Source: Paenibacillus sp. MZ04-78.2
GTDB taxonomy: Bacteria; Bacillota; Bacilli; Paenibacillales; NBRC-103111
Assembly: GCF_024213375.1 (NCBI RefSeq)
Contig: NZ_JANAVJ010000005.1
Coordinates: 62,001 to 126,000 of the forward strand
Direction of reading: 5' to 3'
Length of the DNA stretch: 64,000 bases
This document shows positions 27,918 through 35,942 of the stretch, one piece after another. The first letter of the stretch is position 1. The number at the start of each line of letters is the position of its first letter. The translations under genes and the position numbers were made by a program. Below the pieces are notes generated by a model, which saw nothing but the letters and a program-made list of their open reading frames with translations, did no database searches and was not told where the DNA came from.

Positions 27918-28697
27918 ATGATAGCGGAAACAAATGACATCAAGCAGTGGTACATGGAATACCGGATCCACAAAAACCGTCCGGGGCTTCTCGGGGACAT
28001 CGCCTCCCTGATGGGGATGCTCGATATCAATATCGTCACCATCAACGGGGTAGATAACCGTACCCGCGGGATGCTTTTGCAGACGAACGATGAAGAAAAA
28101 GTTGAATTAATGGGTAAAATGTTGAGAAAAGTGGATAATATAACTATTACGGCATTACGTCCGCCCAAGCTGGTCGATATTCTTGCCGTCCGTCACGGCC
28201 GCTATATCGAGCGGGACTCCGACGACCGGAAAACGTTCCGCTTCACCAGGGACGAACTGGGACTTCTGGTCGATTTTCTGGGCGAGCTGTTCAAACGTGA
28301 CGGCAACCATGTCGTCGGGCTGCGCGGGATGCCGCGCGTCGGCAAGACCGAGTCCATTATCGCCGGGAGCGTCTGCTCCAACAAGCGGTGGACATTTGTC
28401 TCCTCGACCTTGCTCCGCCAGACCGTGCGCAGCCAGCTTTCCGAGGATGAAATGAACCCGAATAACGTTTTTATTATCGACGGGATCGTCTCGACGCTCC
28501 GCTCCAACGAGAAGCATCATATGCTGCTGCAGGAAATTATGGCGATGCCTTCCACCAAAGTAATCGAGCATCCGGATATTTTCATCCGGGAATCGCAGTA
28601 TACCTACGATCATTTTGACTGCATCGTGGAGCTTAGAAATACACCGGACGAAGAAATTACATACGAGACGTTCACGGCCGGATTTGACGAATATTAA
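27918..28697 (+). CDS. ymfK: DUF3388 protein YmfK: ACT-like domain plus P-loop
   Basis: This 259-residue protein is conserved near ymfM but has no assigned function known to me. Residues about 10-85 look like an ACT domain (YRIHKNRPGLLGDIASLMGM...INIVTINGV). From about residue 130 there is a nucleotide-binding module with Walker A GMPRVGKTE (about 137-145) and a candidate Walker B NVFIIDGI. The combination suggests a ligand-sensing ATPase. The upstream sigma-H-type promoter points to expression at the transition to stationary phase or early sporulation. The ATG at 27918 follows GGAGAACG. Function beyond that is open. Confidence 0.85.
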   Translation: MIAETNDIKQWYMEYRIHKNRPGLLGDIASLMGMLDINIVTINGVDNRTRGMLLQTNDEEKVELMGKMLRKVDNITITALRPPKLVDILAVRHGRYIERDSDDRKTFRFTRDELGLLVDFLGELFKRDGNHVVGLRGMPRVGKTESIIAGSVCSNKRWTFVSSTLLRQTVRSQLSEDEMNPNNVFIIDGIVSTLRSNEKHHMLLQEIMAMPSTKVIEHPDIFIRESQYTYDHFDCIVELRNTPDEEITYETFTAGFDEY

Positions 28698-28737
28698 TGC
28701 CCTATCCAGGTTCTGAGCGTCGGAAAGGGGTGACCAC

Positions 28738-29619
28738 ATGTCCGATTTGGGTCAATTGCTAAAAAAAGCCAGAATTGAAAAGAAAATATCTCTCGATGAC
28801 CTGCAGGAAACAACCAAGATTCGCAAACGGTATCTGGAAGCGATTGAGGATGGCAACTACAAAGTGCTGCCCGGGAACTTTTATGTCCGGGCTTTTATAA
28901 AGAGCTATGCCGAAGCGGTCGGGATGGAGCCGAACGAAGTGTTGAACATGTATCAGAATGTCATCCCGCAACCGGAGCCGGAGCAAATCGAACCGATCCG
29001 CACCAAACGGACGACCCGCAATACGGAACGGCTCGGAAAATGGGCGTCCAATGTGATGGTTATTTCCTTCGTTGTGCTTATTCTTGGGGTCATCTACTAC
29101 TACGTAAGCCAAAACTATAGCGGCAGCACGAATGATGCGACCAAAGATTTGCCGAAGAAAATTACCGAAAAGGTCGAGCCAGCCGCTAAAACGCCCGATC
29201 CCGGAAATGCCGGAGCGAATGGAGCTAACGGAACGAATGGAGCGCTTGCGGATACTAAGCCGGTTCAGGTGCCTACGCCGCCCCCGGCGTCGACTCCGAC
29301 AACGGAGGTCAAGCTGGTCAAAAGCGAACGGGGGACCGATTATTACACGGTTACGGGGACGGATAAGCTGAAAATCGAAATGAAAGTGACCGGGGATTCC
29401 TGCTGGGTCGAAGTCGATTCGCCGCCTGCCCCGAAAAAAACGGTGATCGATTCCACGACGTTCAAAAACGGGGAAACGAAAACGTGGGATTTGACCGATA
29501 CGGCTTTCATGATTTTCGGAAAAGCCAATGCGGTCGAGTTGAGCGTTAACGGCTCGCCGGTTGTCGTAGGCGATCAGCCGAACGTGAAAAAAATTCAAGT
29601 CGATATCCAAAAGTCATAG
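28738..29619 (+). CDS. ymfM: RodZ-like membrane protein YmfM (HTH + DUF4115)
   Basis: RodZ-type proteins link the MreB cytoskeleton to the membrane. The 293-residue protein has an N-terminal helix-turn-helix of the RodZ kind (LGQLLKKARIEKKISLDDLQETTKI...), one membrane segment at about residues 101-122 (WASNVMVISFVVLILGVIYYYV), a Pro/Ala/Asn/Gly-rich extracellular linker, and a C-terminal DUF4115 beta-domain (CWVEVDSPP...VELSVNGSPV). The ATG at 28738 follows AAGGGGTGA. It is probably co-transcribed with ymfK, 40 bp upstream. Confidence 0.9.
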   Translation: MSDLGQLLKKARIEKKISLDDLQETTKIRKRYLEAIEDGNYKVLPGNFYVRAFIKSYAEAVGMEPNEVLNMYQNVIPQPEPEQIEPIRTKRTTRNTERLGKWASNVMVISFVVLILGVIYYYVSQNYSGSTNDATKDLPKKITEKVEPAAKTPDPGNAGANGANGTNGALADTKPVQVPTPPPASTPTTEVKLVKSERGTDYYTVTGTDKLKIEMKVTGDSCWVEVDSPPAPKKTVIDSTTFKNGETKTWDLTDTAFMIFGKANAVELSVNGSPVVVGDQPNVKKIQVDIQKS

Positions 29620-29755
29620 CATAGCCGCCGGAAAAACGGAAATACTGGACAACGTATGCCTCTCGTTCATTTTCGCTTGAAGGACTGACATGTTTCGCCG
29701 ATCGGCCGACAGCGATAACGCTTAAAATTCCGGCGCATTTGAACAATACGGCTTC

Positions 29756-29793
29756 AAGACACGCGAAAGCTTTGTGCTGAGGGTGTCTTTTTT
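29756..29793 (+). terminator. Intrinsic terminator after ymfM
   Basis: AAGACAC pairs with GTGTCTT around a loop with GCGAAAGC, followed by TTTTT. It overlaps the probable yajQ promoter (TTGTGC-N18-TACAAT ending at 29801). Confidence 0.75.
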
Positions 29794-29841
29794 GTTACAA
29801 TAGAGGGCGTGGAATTTAGATAAGAAAGGGGAGCGGATTTT

Positions 29842-30333
29842 GTGAGCAGTGAAAACTCGTTTGATATCGTATCGAAGCTGGATCTTCAGGAGATGAACAA
29901 CGCCATTAACCAGGCGGAAAAGGAGATCGCGACACGCTTTGATTTTAAAGGAAGCAAGAGCAGCATCTCGTTGGAGAAAGAAGAGCTGGTGGTCATCTCG
30001 GACGACGATTTCAAGCTTCAAAACGTATTGGACATTTTGCAGTCCAAGATGGCGAAGCGCGGCATATCGCTTAAAAATTTGGAGTATGGGAAAGTCGAGC
30101 CTGCTGCCGGCAGTACGGTGCGTCAACGCATTAAAGTTAAGCAGGGGGTCGACCAAGACAACGCCAAAAAAATCAATGTGCTGATCCGCGATTCCAAGCT
30201 GAAGGTAAAAAGCCAGATCCAGGGGGACCAAATTCGCGTAACCGGAAAAAGCAAAGACGACCTGCAGCAGGTTATGGCGCTGCTTCGGAAGGCGGATATT
30301 TCGCTCGATCTTCAGTTTATCAATTTCAGGTAA
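29842..30333 (+). CDS. yajQ: YajQ family nucleotide-binding protein
   Basis: The 163-residue protein has the full family pattern: [23 protein letters not shown] start, [10 protein letters not shown], and the C-terminal [13 protein letters not shown] region. YajQ proteins of gammaproteobacteria bind cyclic di-GMP or RNA/tRNA; whether this holds in Bacillota is not settled. The GTG at 29842 follows AAAGGGGAG. It has its own promoter and terminator. A possible link to the cyclic di-GMP riboswitch at 60.5 kb is speculative. Confidence 0.93.
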   Translation: MSSENSFDIVSKLDLQEMNNAINQAEKEIATRFDFKGSKSSISLEKEELVVISDDDFKLQNVLDILQSKMAKRGISLKNLEYGKVEPAAGSTVRQRIKVKQGVDQDNAKKINVLIRDSKLKVKSQIQGDQIRVTGKSKDDLQQVMALLRKADISLDLQFINFR

Positions 30334-30353
30334 GGCCAAAGAACGGTTCGGCT

Positions 30354-30385
30354 GCCTTACGGAAACGGACCCGTAAGGTATTTTT
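30354..30385 (+). terminator. Intrinsic terminator after yajQ
   Basis: CCTTACGG pairs perfectly with CCGTAAGG around an 8-nt loop and is followed by TATTTTT. Confidence 0.88.
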
Positions 30386-30392
30386 GCTGCTT

Positions 30393-30421
30393 TTGACACC
30401 TTTTCATACGGTATATTATAC
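30393..30421 (+). promoter_or_regulatory. Sigma-A promoter of rimO
   Basis: A consensus TTGACA at 30393-30398 with a 17-bp spacer to TTATAC (30416-30421). Confidence 0.65.
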
Positions 30422-30474
30422 TTGAACCAACCGTTTAGTAGTAAAAGGTACTAATCATGGTGGAGGATTTTGAC

Positions 30475-31803
30475 ATGACAGAGAAAGTGAAAGTGGTTAC
30501 CTTAGGATGTGAGAAAAACCTGGTCGATTCGGAGATCATGTCCGGGCTCGTGTATGAGCGCGGGTATTCCTTGGTTAACGATAAAGAAGAAGCGACCATC
30601 ATTATTGTAAATACATGCGGATTTATCGATGCGGCCAAAGAGGAATCGGTCAATACGATTCTCGATTTGGCAGAGTTGAAGCAGACGGCCAATCTCAAGG
30701 CGCTGATCGTATCAGGGTGCCTGACCCAGCGGTATAAGGAAGAATTGATGAAGGAGATGCCGGAGATCGACGGAATCGTCGGAACCGGGGATTTCCACAA
30801 CATTAACGACATTATCGACCAGGCGTTGATCGGCCGCAAGCCTGTGATGGTCGGCAATCCAGTGTTTAACTACGAGCAGAAGCTGCCGAGACGAATGGCG
30901 ACTCCGCGCTATACGGCGTATGTGAAAATTGCGGAGGGCTGCGACAATGCCTGTACATTCTGCAGCATTCCGATCATGCGGGGCAAGTTCCGCAGCCGTT
31001 CCATTGAATCGATTCTGGACGAAGTGGCCCAACTGGCTTCGCAGGGCGTCCGGGAGATCAGCCTCATCGCGCAGGATTCGACCAACTACGGGACGGATCT
31101 GTACGATACGTTCATGCTGCCGGAGCTGATGAACCGGGTAAGCGCCGTGCCGGGCATCGAATGGGTGCGGCTGCATTACGCGTATCCCGGCTTCTTTACG
31201 GACGAGCTGATCGATGTCATCGCGAACAACCCTAAAGTGTGCAAATACGTCGATATGCCTTTGCAGCACAGCGAGGACAGCATCTTGAAGCGGATGCGGC
31301 GTCCGGGGCGTCAGCGGGACGCACGGGAGCTGATCCGCAAAATCCGTGATCGCATTCCGGGCGTATCGCTTCGCACGTCGCTTATTGTCGGATTCCCGGG
31401 GGAAACGGAAGAAGATTTCGAGAATCTGAAATCGTTTATCCGAGAAGTGAAATTCGACCGTCTGGGCGTGTTCACTTATTCCAAGGAAGAAGATACGCCG
31501 GCTTTCCGTCTGCCGGATCAAGTGCCGGACGAAGTCAAAGAATACCGCTCGAACGTGCTTATGGAGCTGCAGCGTGAGATTGCAAACGAGCGCAACGGCG
31601 AGCGCATCGGTCAAGTGATCGACGTATTGATCGAAAAATACGACGGGCGCAACGATGTCTATGTCGGCCGTTCGCAATACGATGCTCCCGAGATCGACGG
31701 CGAAGTGTTTGTCGGCGGCGGGCAGCTCAAAATCGGCGAAATTGCCAAGGTTCGCATCACCCACTCCTTCGAGTTTGACTTGTCCGGGGAGGTCGTGGCA
31801 TGA
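30475..31803 (+). CDS. rimO: Ribosomal protein S12 methylthiotransferase RimO
   Basis: RimO is a radical-SAM enzyme that methylthiolates an aspartate of ribosomal protein S12. The 442-residue protein has the UPF0004 cysteines (LGCEKN, NTCGFID, SGCLTQ) for one Fe-S cluster, the radical-SAM CxxxCxxC in GCDNACTFC, and a C-terminal TRAM domain. The RimO type is supported by LGCEKNLVDSE and MRRPGRQ. The start at 30475 follows GGTGGAGG; the ATG at 30457 overlaps that Shine-Dalgarno. It ends in an ATGA overlap with pgsA. Confidence 0.95.
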   Translation: MTEKVKVVTLGCEKNLVDSEIMSGLVYERGYSLVNDKEEATIIIVNTCGFIDAAKEESVNTILDLAELKQTANLKALIVSGCLTQRYKEELMKEMPEIDGIVGTGDFHNINDIIDQALIGRKPVMVGNPVFNYEQKLPRRMATPRYTAYVKIAEGCDNACTFCSIPIMRGKFRSRSIESILDEVAQLASQGVREISLIAQDSTNYGTDLYDTFMLPELMNRVSAVPGIEWVRLHYAYPGFFTDELIDVIANNPKVCKYVDMPLQHSEDSILKRMRRPGRQRDARELIRKIRDRIPGVSLRTSLIVGFPGETEEDFENLKSFIREVKFDRLGVFTYSKEEDTPAFRLPDQVPDEVKEYRSNVLMELQREIANERNGERIGQVIDVLIEKYDGRNDVYVGRSQYDAPEIDGEVFVGGGQLKIGEIAKVRITHSFEFDLSGEVVA

Positions 31804-32387
31804 ATCTGGCCAACCGGATCACTCTGGCGAGGATATTTCTGGTTCCGATCATCATGTTATTTCTGCTCGTCAACGTTAAGTTTCCGCATATTCGCATCGA
31901 GCAGTTCAGCATTACGTACAACCAGATCATTGCGGCGCTGATCTTTATCATAGCCGCCAGCACCGACAGTTTGGACGGATATATCGCCAGAAAACGGAAG
32001 CTTGTGACCAATCTGGGCAAGCTTCTCGATCCGCTGGCCGACAAGCTTTTGGTGTCTGCCGTATTGATCTCGCTCGTTGAAATGAACAAGGTTGACGCTT
32101 GGATCGTCATCGTGATCATCAGCCGCGAGTTCGCTGTCACCGGCTTGCGGCAGATCGCTTTGCTCGAAGGGTCCGTCATAGAGGCCAGCAAATGGGGGAA
32201 ATGGAAGACGGCGGCGCAGATTACGGCCATTATCGCACTGCTTATCAACAATTTTCCGTTTGCGTTCATCAACTTCCGCTTCGACATCGTAGCCAGTTGG
32301 ATTGCTGCTATCATTACGATTTATTCGGGCTTCGATTATTTTATCAAAAACAAGCATGTCATTAATTTTAGCGATCAAAAACAGTAG
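31800..32387 (+). CDS. pgsA: CDP-diacylglycerol-glycerol-3-phosphate 3-phosphatidyltransferase
   Basis: PgsA makes phosphatidylglycerophosphate, precursor of phosphatidylglycerol and cardiolipin. The 195-residue integral membrane protein shows the CDP-alcohol phosphatidyltransferase motif DGYIARKRKLVTNLGKLLD plus PLAD, that is DGxxARx8GxxxDxxxD, and four to six hydrophobic helices. It starts inside the rimO stop codon. The rimO-pgsA-cinA-recA order is widespread in Bacillota. Confidence 0.96.
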   Translation: MNLANRITLARIFLVPIIMLFLLVNVKFPHIRIEQFSITYNQIIAALIFIIAASTDSLDGYIARKRKLVTNLGKLLDPLADKLLVSAVLISLVEMNKVDAWIVIVIISREFAVTGLRQIALLEGSVIEASKWGKWKTAAQITAIIALLINNFPFAFINFRFDIVASWIAAIITIYSGFDYFIKNKHVINFSDQKQ

Positions 32388-32425
32388 GGACAGCCTATTG
32401 TTTTTGTGCTATTTGGAGGCGTACC

Positions 32426-33673
32426 GTGAGAGCTGAGATCATAGCCGTCGGCACTGAGCTGCTGATGGGACAAATCGTAAATACGAATGCGCAGTACCTG
32501 GCTAAAGGCCTTGCGGATATCGGCGTTGGCGTTTATTTCCAGACGGTCGTCGGCGACAACGTCTCGCGGATTAAAGAATCGCTGCATATCGCCAAGGGCC
32601 GCGCGGATCTCATTATTTGCACGGGCGGACTCGGACCGACGCAGGACGATTTGACGAAGGACGTACTGGGCGAGGTGCTCGGGCAAAAGCTTGTCATTCA
32701 TGAGCCTTCGATGAATAAAATGACCGAGATGTTCCAGCGGAGGGGCATTCCGATGGTGGAAAGCAATACGCGGCAGGCGCTGATGCCCGAGCAAAGCGAT
32801 CCGCTGCCGAACGATACGGGGCTGGCGGTTGGCGTAGCGGTAACGCACGAGGGTACGCATTACATTTTACTTCCCGGCCCACCCAAAGAGATGAAGCCGA
32901 TGTTCGACCGGTATGCCAAGCCTTGGATTGAATCCAAGATGGATGACGTGCAGCCGCTTTACTCGGTCATGCTGAAGTTCGCAGGGATCGGAGAGTCGGC
33001 GCTGGAGCATGCCATAATCGATTTAATCGAAGCCCAGACGGACCCGACGATTGCCCCTTATGCCAAGGAGGGCGAGGTGGCGATCCGGCTTACGACGCGC
33101 GCCTCTTCGCCTGACGAGGCGATGGCCAGACTGCGTCCGCTGGAAGCGGAAATCCGTAGCCGGTTGGACGAGCACATTTACGCGGCGGAGGACCTCACTC
33201 TGGAGCAGCAGGTGCTGCGTATACTTGCGGAGAGCGGGCAAAAGCTTGCCGTAGCCGAGAGCTGCACAGGGGGCCTGCTCAGCGATCTGCTGACAGCCGT
33301 TCCGGGAAGCTCGCAATCGTTTTTGGGCGGCGTCATTTGCTACTCCTCGGCGTTAAAGCATAAGCTGCTCGACGTGCCGATGGAGTTGATGGAAGGACCG
33401 GACGCGCCCGGCGCTGTCAGCGAGGAGACCGCTGCGGAGCTGGCCCGCAATACGCTTCGTCTGCTGGAAGCGGACGTTGCCATATCGATTACCGGCGTCG
33501 CCGGGCCGGGCGAGACGGAAGGCAAGCCGGTCGGCTTGGTCTACGTAGGTCTCGCGCGCCGGAACGGTCAAGTCTTCGCCGTCAAGCTCCAGCTGTCCGG
33601 CAACCGCGAAACGATCAAGCTTCGGGCAGCGAAAAGCGCACTCTATCATTTGTGGAAATCGATAAAATCATAG
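32426..33673 (+). CDS. cinA: CinA-like protein: nicotinamide-nucleotide amidase / competence-damage protein
   Basis: The 415-residue product combines an N-terminal MoCF_biosynth domain (EIIAVGTELLMGQIVNTNAQYLA; TGGLGPTQDDLTKDVL) with a C-terminal CinA/PncC domain (VAESCTGGLLSDLLT; ITGVAGPGE). PncC-type domains deamidate nicotinamide mononucleotide and the N-terminal part can hydrolyse ADP-ribose. The GTG start follows TTGGAGG. It sits immediately before recA, as in many competent Bacillota, but has its own terminator (33718) separating it from recA. Confidence 0.95.
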   Translation: MRAEIIAVGTELLMGQIVNTNAQYLAKGLADIGVGVYFQTVVGDNVSRIKESLHIAKGRADLIICTGGLGPTQDDLTKDVLGEVLGQKLVIHEPSMNKMTEMFQRRGIPMVESNTRQALMPEQSDPLPNDTGLAVGVAVTHEGTHYILLPGPPKEMKPMFDRYAKPWIESKMDDVQPLYSVMLKFAGIGESALEHAIIDLIEAQTDPTIAPYAKEGEVAIRLTTRASSPDEAMARLRPLEAEIRSRLDEHIYAAEDLTLEQQVLRILAESGQKLAVAESCTGGLLSDLLTAVPGSSQSFLGGVICYSSALKHKLLDVPMELMEGPDAPGAVSEETAAELARNTLRLLEADVAISITGVAGPGETEGKPVGLVYVGLARRNGQVFAVKLQLSGNRETIKLRAAKSALYHLWKSIKS

Positions 33674-33756
33674 TTGTCAGAAAACCCAAAATAAAGTATA
33701 ATAGATGTTAGCGGAAGAACCGTAACATTTTTGAACCAAACGTGTTACGGTTTTTC
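33674..33756 (+). ncRNA. Promoter-terminator cassette upstream of recA (possible short RNA)
   Basis: TTGTCA (33674-33679), a 17-bp spacer and a consensus TATAAT (33697-33702) are followed within about 10 nt of the predicted start by the stem AACCGTAACA/TGTTACGGTT and a T-rich tail (33718-33756). The stem also serves as cinA's terminator. A promoter this close to a terminator would give an RNA of under 50 nt. Promoter reading 0.7, RNA reading about 0.35. Confidence 0.4.
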
Positions 33757-33770
33757 TTTTGCCAAGCAAG

Positions 33771-33784
33771 CGAATGTATGTTCG
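33771..33784 (+). promoter_or_regulatory. LexA (SOS) box of recA
   Basis: CGAATGTATGTTCG matches the Bacillota SOS box CGAACnnnnGTTCG with a single difference. It lies 9 bp upstream of the -35 of the recA promoter. Confidence 0.85.
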
Positions 33785-33793
33785 GAAAAATGC

Positions 33794-33822
33794 TTGCCAG
33801 CCGATTCAAAACACGGTAATAT
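33794..33822 (+). promoter_or_regulatory. Sigma-A promoter of recA
   Basis: TTGCCA (33794-33799), a 17-bp spacer and TAATAT (33817-33822). Confidence 0.65.
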
Positions 33823-33858
33823 GGTATCAGCAGATAAATCAAAAAGGACGTGATTCTT

Positions 33859-34914
33859 TTGTCAGATCGGCGCGCAGCCTTAGAAAATGCCCTTCGTCAA
33901 ATTGAAAAGCAATTCGGGAAAGGTTCGATCATGAAATTGGGCGAATCGACCCATATGCAGGTAGAGACGAGCCCAAGCGGATCGCTGGCTTTGGATATCG
34001 CCCTAGGCATCGGCGGATTTCCGCGAGGTAGAATTATAGAGGTATACGGACCGGAATCGTCCGGTAAAACGACGGTAGCGCTTCACGCCATCGCCGAAGT
34101 TCAGAAAGGCGGCGGCACTGCGGCGTTCATTGATGCGGAGCACGCGCTGGACCCGCTGTATGCGAGCAAGCTCGGCATCAACATCGACGAGTTGCTGCTT
34201 TCCCAGCCCGATACGGGTGAGCAGGCACTGGAAATTGCGGAAGCGCTGGTGCGCAGCGGCGCGGTCGACATCATCGTCATCGACTCGGTTGCGGCTCTCG
34301 TACCGAAGGCCGAAATCGAAGGCGAGATGGGCGATGCCCACGTCGGCTTGCAAGCCCGCCTTATGTCGCAGGCGCTGCGGAAGCTGTCCGGAGCGATCAA
34401 CAAGTCGAAAACGATCGCTATCTTTATCAACCAGTTGCGTGAGAAGGTCGGCATCATGTTCGGTAACCCGGAAACGACCCCAGGAGGCCGCGCGCTCAAG
34501 TTTTATTCGTCCGTCCGGCTTGACGTACGCCGCGTAGAGACGATCAAGCAAGGCAATGATATGGTTGGTAACCGGACCCGGATCAAAGTCGTCAAGAACA
34601 AAGTAGCGCCTCCGTTCAAGCAAGCGGATATCGATATTATGTACGGCGAAGGCATTTCCAAAGAAGGCAGTATCATCGATATTGGCGCCGAGATGGATAT
34701 CATCCAGAAGAGCGGCGCATGGTATTCTTACAATAACGACCGCCTCGGCCAAGGACGTGAAAATTCGAAGCAGTTCCTGAAGGAAAACCCGCACATTGCC
34801 GACGTTATTGAGAAGAAAATTCGTGAGAACAGCAACCTGGTGCCGGTGATCGGGCCGAATACGGACGACGAGGACGAAGAGGAAGAATTGGCGCTGCTTG
34901 AAGAGAAAGAATAA
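33859..34914 (+). CDS. recA: Recombinase RecA
   Basis: RecA forms filaments on single-stranded DNA, performs strand exchange and activates LexA cleavage. With the TTG start at 33859 ([23 protein letters not shown]), after AAAGGACGTGA, the protein is 351 residues. Walker A GPESSGKT is at about residues 64-71, followed by [12 protein letters not shown], the L1/L2 loop region with [20 protein letters not shown], and an acidic C-terminal tail. A GTG at 33850 lies in the same frame but overlaps the Shine-Dalgarno. SOS control is supported by the box at 33771. Confidence 0.98.
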   Translation: MSDRRAALENALRQIEKQFGKGSIMKLGESTHMQVETSPSGSLALDIALGIGGFPRGRIIEVYGPESSGKTTVALHAIAEVQKGGGTAAFIDAEHALDPLYASKLGINIDELLLSQPDTGEQALEIAEALVRSGAVDIIVIDSVAALVPKAEIEGEMGDAHVGLQARLMSQALRKLSGAINKSKTIAIFINQLREKVGIMFGNPETTPGGRALKFYSSVRLDVRRVETIKQGNDMVGNRTRIKVVKNKVAPPFKQADIDIMYGEGISKEGSIIDIGAEMDIIQKSGAWYSYNNDRLGQGRENSKQFLKENPHIADVIEKKIRENSNLVPVIGPNTDDEDEEEELALLEEKE

Positions 34915-34921
34915 ACGTTCC

Positions 34922-34953
34922 GGCACCTTTAATCCAGATTAAAGGTGCCTTTG
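34922..34953 (+). terminator. Intrinsic terminator after recA
   Basis: GGCACCTTTAAT pairs perfectly with ATTAAAGGTGCC around a 4-nt loop and is followed by TTTGCCATTTT. The interrupted T tract may allow readthrough into recX. Confidence 0.75.
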
Positions 34954-34980
34954 CCATTTTCAAGGGAGGTACTTGGATTC

Positions 34981-35688
34981 ATGACCGAGCAGGAAAGGCC
35001 GCAGCTTCAATCGGGGCTGATTACGAAGGTGGAACGGCAGCGCAGGGGGCCGCACCGTTATAATATTTATATCGACGAGACCTTTGCGTTCTCGGTCCAT
35101 GAGGATTTGATGATCAAGCAAAGGCTGCTCAAAGGCGAAGCCGTCGAAGCGGCGCAGCTTGAGCAGATTTTGGCCGAAGATGAAGCGCATAAAGCTTATT
35201 TGGACGCAATCCGTCTGCTGTCCAGCCGGCTCCGGTCTGAACACGAAATGAAGGCCCGGCTGAAGCAAAAAGGGTATACGCCGGAAATCACGGCATCGAC
35301 GGTCGAGCGTTTAGCGAAGGAAGGCTACTTGAACGACGAGCAATTTGCCGAACAGCTCGCCAAACAGCGTCTCGAATCGCAAAAAAAAGGGCGGCATTGG
35401 ATCAAGCAGGAGCTGCAGCAAAAAGGGATTCGCAAGGATCATATTCAAGCGGCGATGGAGCAGGTGGACGAAGAAACGGAATTTTCGATGGCGTACAGTC
35501 TTGTCTCAAAACGGTATCGTTCAGAGCTGGAGAAGGATCCAGTGAAGGCCAGGCGGAAAATTGCCGGCTTCCTTCAGCGCCGGGGTTATCCGGGGAAGGT
35601 CGTTAGCAAAGTGCTGGCGCGTTTGCCTCGAAAAGGACCGGAAGGGGATTGGGACGAAGAGATGTTCCCGGAAGAAGAGCAATTCTAG
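34981..35688 (+). CDS. recX: RecA regulatory protein RecX
   Basis: RecX modulates RecA filament growth. The 235-residue protein has the RecX helical-repeat pattern (AIRLLSSRLRSEHEMKARLKQKGY; LAKEGYLNDEQFAEQLAKQR; HWIKQELQQKGI). It is longer than the approximately 150-residue proteobacterial form, as is usual in Bacillota. The ATG at 34981 follows AAGGGAGGT by 10 bp. It lies directly after the recA terminator, and may be expressed by readthrough. Confidence 0.92.
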   Translation: MTEQERPQLQSGLITKVERQRRGPHRYNIYIDETFAFSVHEDLMIKQRLLKGEAVEAAQLEQILAEDEAHKAYLDAIRLLSSRLRSEHEMKARLKQKGYTPEITASTVERLAKEGYLNDEQFAEQLAKQRLESQKKGRHWIKQELQQKGIRKDHIQAAMEQVDEETEFSMAYSLVSKRYRSELEKDPVKARRKIAGFLQRRGYPGKVVSKVLARLPRKGPEGDWDEEMFPEEEQF

Positions 35689-35748
35689 CAAATATGGAAA
35701 ACGTAATCATACGACGGACGGAATATCGACTCATTCGGAGCCAACACC

Positions 35749-35778
35749 TTGACAAGCTTCTTTATCAAAAGATAAAAT
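35749..35778 (+). promoter_or_regulatory. Sigma-A promoter of rny
   Basis: A consensus TTGACA (35749-35754), an 18-bp spacer and TAAAAT (35773-35778), giving a leader of roughly 155 nt. Confidence 0.7.
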
Positions 35779-35800
35779 AATCATGTGAATGCGATACACA

Positions 35801-35863
35801 GAATCTTCCTTGAGTAGCCTGAGGAAGATTCGAACAAAGTAAAATCGCCAATTTTTACTTTTT
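35801..35863 (+). promoter_or_regulatory. Double hairpin in the rny leader
   Basis: GAATCTTCC pairs perfectly with GGAAGATTC (35801-35831). A second stem, AAGTAAAA/TTTTACTT, follows directly (about 35837-35859) and leads into TTTTACT. This may be a transcription attenuator or an RNase Y processing site. No known riboswitch class was recognised. Confidence 0.45.
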
Positions 35864-35942
35864 ACTAGCGTTTGTAGAATGGATCAAACAACCTGATTAT
35901 CCCAAGCTTACCCCTTGGAGAAACAACGAGGAGGTGAACTGG

